Below are positions 57,198-64,000 of a DNA stretch of 64,000 nucleotides, piece after piece. The notes under the pieces are model-generated. The model was not told the origin of the DNA. It made no database searches and was given only the letters and a program-made list of their open reading frames with translations. The translations under genes and the position numbers were made by a program. Source of the stretch: Linanthus parryae (Eukaryota; Streptophyta; Magnoliopsida; Ericales; Polemoniaceae); NCBI GenBank assembly GCA_023055425.1, contig JALGPY010000003.1, positions 71,275,491 through 71,339,490 of the forward strand, written 5' to 3'. Each line of letters begins with the position of its first letter. The stretch's first letter is position 1.

Positions 57198-58778
57198 AAC
57201 TTGAACGCGACGAATCAACAACTAGAAAGTTGATGTGTATAAAAGATTTATCATAGAAAATCAAATATCAAAAGAAAATAAATATAGGAAGAATAAAATA
57301 ATTACCCGAAGAGAACGGGAGAGGCGCACACACGCAGAAAGGGCGGCGGCGGCTGGGAGTGGCGGCGCAGGGCGGCGCGAAGGGGTCGGTACCGAGAGCA
57401 AAGAGAGATCAAGAAAGAGATTTCCGTGCTGAGATTTTTAATTTTTAGGAAGAGAAAATAATGTGCTAGGGTTGGTATTTATATTTCTTTATGAAAAAAT
57501 AATCCCCCGCGACAAGGAAATAAGAATGTAGGGAGTAGTATGACTATTTCCATAACAGATGATCTAGTATAGTGAGGTGTAGGAAGGGATGTGTACACCC
57601 TCACCAATAAATAAAAGGAGAAATTAAAGAGAATATAGAATAATAAGAATAATAATTAAATATATGATAAAATACTAGTTATCCTATTATCCTCAAGCGT
57701 ACCCATACTTTCAAAATAACCCAAACTCCTGAAAATAAATATACCTCCAACGACTCTGAAAAATAAAATTAAACCTTCAACGATATCTTGAAAAGTTGTA
57801 AATTAACCCTAACAAATTATAATATATTACCAAATACTCCCCTTATAACATTATAAGTTAGCGAAATACCCTTGAATGTGAAACAGGATATTTCATCCTT
57901 CTTTCCTTAAAGAGAGCTTTCTCCTCAAATCACAAAACCAGTCCTAAGAAAATCATATCTTAATACCAAACGAACTATAATTTGCTATTTATTATTCTAA
58001 TATCCAAACCAACTAAGGTTACATTCAAACTAAGTAATAATGCTCAATAGTGTTGTAATTGGTCACTCAGAAAGAATCATTGCAAGCGGAAACAACTCTT
58101 CAAAACTTTTTGTTGTAATACGAGAAGACAATATCTCAAATCTCAAGTGCAATGAGGAGATTTAAAGATGAACTCAACAAAGATATTAAGTTCAACAAAA
58201 AACAAATGACTATAGATTCATTTTTCACTAGGTAATATTAGAATTTGGAATCTTTTAGTAATTATTAATTTATTGTTGGAACCAATATATATACACTGGA
58301 ATTACAAAAAAATATTATTTTATTATTTTATCGACTGGGATCCAATTTTGTACTGGTCACAAGTTGAGACTGGACAAATTATTAATTTTATCGAAGTTAT
58401 TAATTTATCGAGTATTAATTTAAAGAGGTTTTACTGTACACTCATAAATACCCTTGAGTTCCTTATATCCAACATCCCAATCCATACTCTAAAGTTCAAT
58501 CCAAAACTTGTCTTTTGAAAGTGTCCTCTAATATGTACAATAATTAAAGTAACACAATTTATTAATTAACTTCATCATCCCTAACACCCATACTCATTAT
58601 GGTCTCATTAGACTAAAACATATTTTGAAAGTAACTTTAGGTTAAAACAAAATCGTAATCGGCTTCCGAAAACACAGGTTACGCTCTTTATACACTTACT
58701 AGTTATATATTCAGCAAACACAACACTTCAAGAATTGATTTTTATACCTTAATTCATCATCTTTGACCCGGAGGCAGC
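57198..58778. other. AT-rich stretch with a GC-rich leader-like patch
   Basis: On the minus strand a TATA box (TATAAATA, about 57475-57482) precedes CCAACCCTAGCAC and a GC-rich patch (57325-57425) with CGCCGCC runs, resembling the U3/R start of an LTR or a promoter-leader. The stretch downstream is interrupted by the solo LTR. No protein is supported; the 57235-57432 frame is a shadow. Confidence 0.35.
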
Positions 58779-59029
58779 ACTTTTAGAATTGCTGTACCAT
58801 GGTCTAGAACATTTATTTAACGACTCCAACTCGATTTCAAATTGAACTCAGAGATTACTGACTTCAAATATAGTTAATATGCATCCCCCAAGGTGATCAA
58901 TCACCTCATAACTATGTTACTAACGATCCCTTAATAAACTAGGGCTTTTCCCATACTTTAAAGTACACAATTTATATAATTAAATCGCTTTTGAACAGAT
59001 ATGATCAAGAATCATTGGATGAGGAATAT
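58779..59029. repeat. about 255-bp dispersed repeat, copy 2, cut by SIRE copy D
   Basis: Same orientation as 53555-53810. It is truncated at the insertion point of copy D. Confidence 0.7.
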
Positions 59030-59039
59030 TGTAAGTTCA

Positions 59040-59165
59040 CAGGTTTCACATGCTTGAAATACAGATCTATTTCAAGGCCTTGAACCATTTTTCAAAGCCA
59101 TGAATCAAGTTTCACAGGCTTGAGCTATTTCAAGGCCTTGAAACAATGTTCAAAGCCTTGAAATT
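59040..59165. repeat. expanded U3 palindrome array, LTR6
   Basis: About six units within 125 bp, two of them with a perfect TTCAAGGCCTTGAA core (about 59076 and 59132) and others degenerate (TTCAAAGCCATGAA, TTTCACAGGCTTGA, TTCAAAGCCTTGAAA). Other LTRs have about one to three units here. Confidence 0.85.
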
Positions 59166-60099
59166 GTCTGATGTGTATGCATATTCTAAGGGGGAGTTTT
59201 TCTAAGCTCTTCTGATCTTATTCTAACTCTATCACCCCCTATATGTGATATGTTATTACTTGATAATGAAAAAAAATATTATAATTCACATAGACCTCAT
59301 TGTTTAACCTGTTTGACTTAGTTTTGCAAGGAAATTTTACTTCCTAGTTTGCAGGATTGATTTCCTAATTTAGCTTTGCAGGAAAGAAAACATTGAGAGA
59401 ATGTGATTCTGTGATCAATCAGACACTCGTGAAAGCTTCTCAATCTATTTAAAGACAAGATCAGAACCATATCTCTGAAGATTATGATCAACTATCCATT
59501 GGAGAAGGTTGTTAAAAGAGTCAAAGTTGTTGCCTACAAAACAGGAAGTTTATTGCTGAAAATCAGGGAAGATTTGCAGAGCATCTGAACTGTATAAATA
59601 GAGCTCATTTTGAAGAAACAAACAGAATACTCAACAGGCAAAAAGAGAGACACATTTCATGATTGACAAGCATCAAAGAAGCACATCATTCTCACAATCC
59701 ATCTCACAGAAGATCATTGCATTCTTCACTGCAGTTTTACACTTCCAGTGTTCTTATGACATGTACTCAATTTGTATATCATTCTTATACTACTTATAGC
59801 TCTCATTCTCAAGGATTTTTCAAAGTGAACAATAGAAAATTTTTATTTAATCAGTTAGCTAGAGCAGGTACTAGATAGGTTAGAGAGAACCACAAGTTGT
59901 AACAGAGTAAGGCATATCTCTGTGCTTGAGATCTAGGGCTTAACTTTTGATTAATAAGAATTGTGTTGATAATCCTGCAGCGAGAAGATCCATGAGGTAG
60001 AGACGTAGGTCCAAGTGGACTGAAATTTATAAATCCTGTGTCTCTTGCATTTACATTTTCATTCTCATACTTAGTTTTTACAGCATTCAAACTTGTCTG

Positions 60100-60208
60100 T
60101 TTTCAAGGGTTGAAAACTCTTTTCAAGGCCTTGAAAAAGGCTTGACTGTATTTCATTCAAACAGATTTCATTCCAAAGGCTTGAAACTGTTTTCAAGGCC
60201 TTGAAGTT
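60100..60208. repeat. R/U5 palindrome array, LTR6
   Basis: Two pairs: TTTCAAGGGTTGAAAA with TTTCAAGGCCTTGAAA, and TTCCAAAGGCTTGAAA with TTTCAAGGCCTTGAA, matching the layout of LTR1. Confidence 0.8.
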
Positions 60209-60334
60209 CACTGCTTTTCACACAAACTCTTATCTTTGCAAATTTTACAAAAAGTTGGCATACTCTATTCAACCACCCCCCCCCCCTTCTAGAGTATATG
60301 TGCTGCATTTCGACATGCTTACTCCCCTTTAAAT

Positions 60335-60346
60335 TGGTATCAGAGC
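60335..60346 (+). other. primer-binding site of copy D (intact)
   Basis: TGGTATCAGAGC, the canonical initiator tRNA-Met primer site. Confidence 0.9.
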
Positions 60347-61491
60347 TTGTATCATTGTTTATATTTAACCATCTGGTGATCATGAGTACTGCAGGTGATG
60401 GTGGTTTCTCACAGGGAAGAGCTGCTAACAGCCCTCCTCTATTTTGTGGAGATAATTTTGCTCACTGGAAAGCCCTGATGAAAATGTTCATCATTGATCA
60501 AGACATAGAGCTATAGACCATTATTTAGAATGGACCTCACACTTTCTACACAGAGAAAGATGGGATTAAAACTCCCAAATCTGAAGATTCTCTTTCTTCA
60601 TCTGAATTAGAACAATTCTCTAAGAATTACAAAGCTATTAACATCGTGTATTGTGCTTTGAGTACAGATGAATTCAACAGGATTTCAGGCTGTAAGACTG
60701 CCAAGGAGATCTAAGATAAGCTTGTGTTGACATTTAAGGAACCAGTCAAGTCAAGCAGACCAAGATCAACATCTATCTCAGACAATATGAGCTACTCAAG
60801 ATGAATGCAGATGAGTCAATCAGAGACATGTTCAAAAGGTTCACAGACATAGTCAATAACCTTGATTCACTTGGAAAGCATATTTCCAATGAAGAAAAGG
60901 TGAGGAAGATTCTGAGAAGTCTACCAACGGCAAAATGGGAACCAAAGACCACTGCAATTGAGGAAGCTCAAGATCTCTTATCACTAAAACTTGATGACCT
61001 ACAAAGGAAGCTTCTGACACATGAAATATCCATGAAAGAAGCTGATGGAGAGCTACCAGAAGGTATCAAGAACTTAGCACTCAAGGCCAAAGAGAATGAG
61101 AAAATTCAAAGCCTTGAAACTGAGGATGATGATGAGGATCAATTTGCTTTGATTTCCAAAGCCTTGATCAAAATCCTCAAGATGAAGAAAAACTTTGGAA
61201 ACAAATACTTCAATAAAGAAAGACATAGATCATCCAGTAGCAAGGAATACAAAGGTAAGTCTTGTCAAAAGTCATGAAATGCTTTGAGTTTGGTGATGTA
61301 GGACACTTGATAAGAGATTGTCCACACAAGAAAAGCAAGAAATTTCAGAAGAAAGACCATGACAGAAGAAAGAAAACTATGATAGCTTCTTTGAGTGATT
61401 CAGATACCTCAAGTGACTCTGAATCTGAAGAAGAACATGCCAACCTATGCTTCATGGTCAAGCATGATGGATGTTCTGAAAAGAACATTGA

Positions 61492-61493
61492 GG
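61492..61493 (+). other. intron-absent junction in copy D
   Basis: GAG (61490-61492) is followed directly by GTTGTCACC, homologous to the acceptor-side sequence of A1 and A2 (GTTGCCACA) and of C (GATATCACC). The 717-740 nt between these points in the other copies are missing. Because AGGT occurs at both ends in the other copies, the junction can be read either as splicing followed by reverse transcription or as a 4-bp microhomology deletion. Confidence 0.7.
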
Positions 61494-62873
61494 TTGTCAC
61501 CAATGTCAAAGAACAGAAATGGTTTATGGAAAGTGGTTGCTCAAGACACATGAGTGGAAAGAGATCTCTATTCTCAGAATTGAAAGAGCAATCAGAAGGT
61601 TCAATTACACTTGGTGACATAGGAAAATGCAACATTCTTGGTATTGGTAAAGTTGGCATAGATTCTGACAATTCAATTTCTGATGTATATCTAGTTGATG
61701 GCTTGAAATTTAACTTTCTTAGTGTATCTCTGCTTTGTGACAATGTCAATAAGGTTATCTTTGATAAAGAGAAGTGTGTGGTGCAAAATGAGAAATCAGG
61801 AAATTGCATTCTCACAGCCTCTAGATCAAACAATGTTTATACTTTTCAGACTAACAAAGTTGTAGGTAAAAGCTTGAAGTGTCTCAAGTCCTTGAAATAG
61901 GATTCAAAGCTTTGACACAGAAAGCTTGGACACATTAGCTTGCATCCTTGAACAAGTTGATTTCCAAAGATCTGGTCTATCAAGTTCAAAGATGATGAAG
62001 TATGCAAAGCTTGTGCTCAGGGTAAGCAGACCAGAAGCTCATTCAAGCCAAAGAAATTTGTAAGTACTACTAGACTTATTGAGTTACTTCATATGGATCT
62101 CTGTGGTCCTACGAGGACACAACTCCAAAAGGTAAGAGGTATATGCTAGTTATTGTAGATGACTATTCTATAATTACTTGGGTTATGTTTCTAAAAGAAA
62201 AATCTGAAGCCCTCTTTGAATTTTTAAAGATTTGCAGAGAACTTCGAATCTTGAAAACCTACCAATTGCTTCAATCAGAAGTGATCATGGTAGAGAGTTC
62301 GATCAATAAGAATTTGATTTGTTTTGTGTCAGCATCGTATCTCTCACAATTAATCTGCTCCTAGAACTCCTCAACTGAATGGAGTTGTTTAAAGAAAGAA
62401 CATGACTCTTGAAGATATGTCAAGAAAAATGCTTTTAGAAAACAAGCTACCAAAACACTATTGGGCAGAAGCTGTGAATACAGCAAATTACATTTTGAAT
62501 AGGTGCTTGATCACACCTATCTTGAAGAAGGCCCCCTATGAACTTTTCAAAGGGAGAAATCCAAACATTTCATACTTAAAACCCTTTGGCTGCACATGTT
62601 TTGTCCACAACAATGGAAAGGACAACTTGGGTAAGTTTGATGCAAGAAGTGGTGAAGATATCTTTCTTGGTTACTCTCTTACTAGCAAAGCTTATAGAGT
62701 TTATAATAAAAGAACTAAGCTGGTTGAAGAAAGTATTCATGTTATTTTTGATGAAAGCTATGATGGTTCTTTGAGTGAAAGTTTTGAAGACTTGAATCTG
62801 AACATGCATGAGTTTGAAGATGAAGCTGAAAACTCACTTGCTTTCAAGAAAGGTTCAGAAGGAAACAGAATCC

Positions 62874-62934
62874 GTTTTCAAGACCTTGAAAATGGGTCTC
62901 AAGGTCTTGAAAATAGAGATCAAAGCCTTGACAA
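62874..62934. repeat. palindrome array in the INT-RT linker, copy D
   Basis: Three units (TTTCAAGACCTTGAAA, TCTCAAGGTCTTGAAA, ATCAAAGCCTTGAC), about 21 bp apart, translated FQDLENGSQGLENRDQSLD. One more unit than in C. Confidence 0.8.
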
Positions 62935-64000
62935 GGATGATTAGAAAGATATGAGTGATCAGGCTACTACTTCAAGACCAGAGAAGCAATTTGGAGAGCC
63001 TAAACCCTGGTCTCCAAGAAAGAGATTCAAATATCTCTCATCTCATCCAGCTGACAACATCATCTCTGATCCAACCACTGGTACACAAACAAGATCACAG
63101 TTGAAGAATCTTTGTGTTTTTAATGCTTTTATTTATCTTGTAGAACCCAGAACTGTGAAGGAAGCATTACAAGAAGCAGACTGGATTATAGCTATGCAAA
63201 GTGAACTCAATGAGTTTGAAAGAAATAAGGTGTGGAACCTAGTTCCCCCACCAACAAACCAGTATGTCATTGGTACCAGATGGGTGTTCAGAAAAAAAAA
63301 TAGATGAAAATGGCAAAGTGATCAGGAACAACGCAAGGTTGGTTTCTCAAGGTTACAACCAAGAAGAAGGTATTGATTATGAGGAAACTTTTGCTCCTGT
63401 GGCCAGGTTAGAGGCAATTAGAATTTACTTTCTTTGTCATCTTACAAGATCATGAAAATATATCAAATGGATGTGAAGTGTGCATTTTTGAATGGTTACT
63501 TGTAAGAGGAAGTTTATGTTGCACAACCTCCTGATTTTGAAAGTGATAAGTTTCCAGAACATGTTTACAAACTTGACAAAGCTCTTCATGGTTTGAAAGA
63601 AGCTCCAAGAGCTTGGTATGAAAGATCGTCAAAGTTTTTTCTTGAAAATGATTTCAAAAGAGGATTGGTAGACAAGACCCTTTTCATAAAGACTCGTGAT
63701 AAATATTTACTTGTAGTTCAGATTTATGTTGATGATATTCTATTTGGATCTACTAATGATCTATTATACAAAGAATTCTCAAGTCTTATGAGCAGGGAAT
63801 ATGAAATGAGCATGATGGGAGAGTTGAACTTCTTCCTTGGACTTCAAATACATCAGTTGAAGAATGGCATCTTACTTCATCAAAGCAAGTACACTATGGA
63901 CTTGTTGAACAAGTACATTATGTCTCAATCCAAAGAAATCAAGACCCCTATGAGTTCTACACTGTCCTTAGATAAAGATGCATCTGGTAAGAGTGTCAAT

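Larger units (their letters stand above)
59030..60332 (+). repeat. LTR6 (5' LTR of copy D)
   Basis: Starts TGTAAGTTCACAGG and ends CCCCTTTAA. The TATA-like TTTATAAATC (about 60027) lies at the family position. A run of about 13 C lies near 60275-60287. At 1303 bp it is the longest LTR of the set, largely because of the U3 array. Confidence 0.9.
59030..64000 (+). mobile_element. SIRE/Maximus-like Ty1/copia copy D, 3' end outside window
   Basis: LTR6 (59030-60332), an intact tRNA-iMet primer site, gag and pol up to the RT are visible; the rest lies beyond the window. The left flank is AATAT, the presumed target duplication. It differs from the other copies by lacking the candidate gag intron exactly and by a longer U3 palindrome array. 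Stops and frameshifts make it inactive. Confidence 0.9.
60382..64000 (+). pseudogene. Gag-Pol of SIRE copy D, Gag fused in frame to protease
   Basis: The ATG at 60382 gives MSTAGDGGFSQGRAANSPPL. Stops lie near 60515 and 60712 and a frameshift near 60740. UBN2 is open at 60801-61277. The first zinc knuckle has Cys-to-Phe (CFEFGDVGHLIRDC). At 61492/61493 the frame passes directly from SEKNIE to protease (WFMESGCSRHMSG; Asp replaced by Glu at the active site) without the coiled coil and second knuckle. Integrase: a conserved block KHYWAEAVNTANYILNRC, with stops upstream. INT-RT linker: [29 protein letters not shown], a frameshift at 63291-63300, and QIYVDDILFGSTNDLL (catalytic YVDD intact, about 63726). 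It runs off the window within RT. Confidence 0.85.

Noticed and set aside
1..64000. tRNA, rRNA or small RNA genes
   Set aside because: I found no cloverleaf with matching acceptor and T-arm bases; only tRNA-complementary primer sites of retroelements are present.

Overview
This is plant nuclear DNA, most likely from a eudicot. It is AT-rich and dominated by nested retrotransposons, and no complete host gene is evident. The species cannot be named from the sequence. The main actors are four copies of one Sirevirus-type (SIRE/Maximus-like) Ty1/copia family. Their LTRs are about 1.2-1.3 kb, their primer-binding sites match initiator tRNA-Met, and their order is gag - PR - INT - RT - RNaseH followed by a third ORF. 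All copies are broken by stops, frameshifts and deletions.

Layout. (1) 1-1877, minus strand: 5' half of a Retrofit/RE1-like copia element (gag, zinc knuckle, protease, start of integrase). Its 5' LTR is displaced to about 26157-26368. (2) 1878-26149: a tandem LTR-INT-LTR-INT-LTR array of the SIRE family (copies A1 and A2 sharing the middle LTR), inserted exactly at the LTR/PBS junction of (1), with target-site duplication CGAAG/TGAAG. A1 carries a 1557-bp MULE with 83-bp terminal inverted repeats (4035-5591). A2 carries a 6-kb minus-strand Tat/Athila-type Ty3/gypsy derivative (14797-20842). (3) 26.4-37.8 kb: old repeats, including a Tat-type LTR end, a Glu-rich ORF on a (GAA)37 microsatellite, and AT-rich sequence without recognisable genes. 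(4) 37796-48480: complete SIRE copy C (TSD CATAC) with a 504-bp minus-strand Helitron at 41211-41714. (5) 48.6-50.9 kb, minus strand: decayed exons resembling the OB folds of replication protein A large subunit (RPA1), with a CACTA-like terminus in the exon series. (6) 53908-57192: a 3.3-kb solo LTR of Tekay/Del type. (7) 59030-64000: SIRE copy D, cut by the window end.

Two observations stand out. First, copies A1, A2 and C carry a candidate 717-740-nt GT-AG intron in the 3' half of gag. It has an identical donor in all three, a CTAAC branch-like site in A1 and C, and a TTTGCAG or TTTGTAG acceptor. Removing it would put protease-polymerase in frame with Gag. Copy D lacks exactly this segment and has an in-frame Gag-PR junction, as if a spliced genome had been reverse transcribed. 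A deletion at a shared AGGT is the alternative. Second, the palindrome TTTCAAGGCCTTGAAA is scattered in short arrays at the same six places of every copy (U3, R/U5, gag intron, INT-RT linker, after pol, after ORF3). The units are often spaced 20-21 bp, coding units are read in two frames (FKALK and FQGLE), and U3 copy number varies from about two to six.
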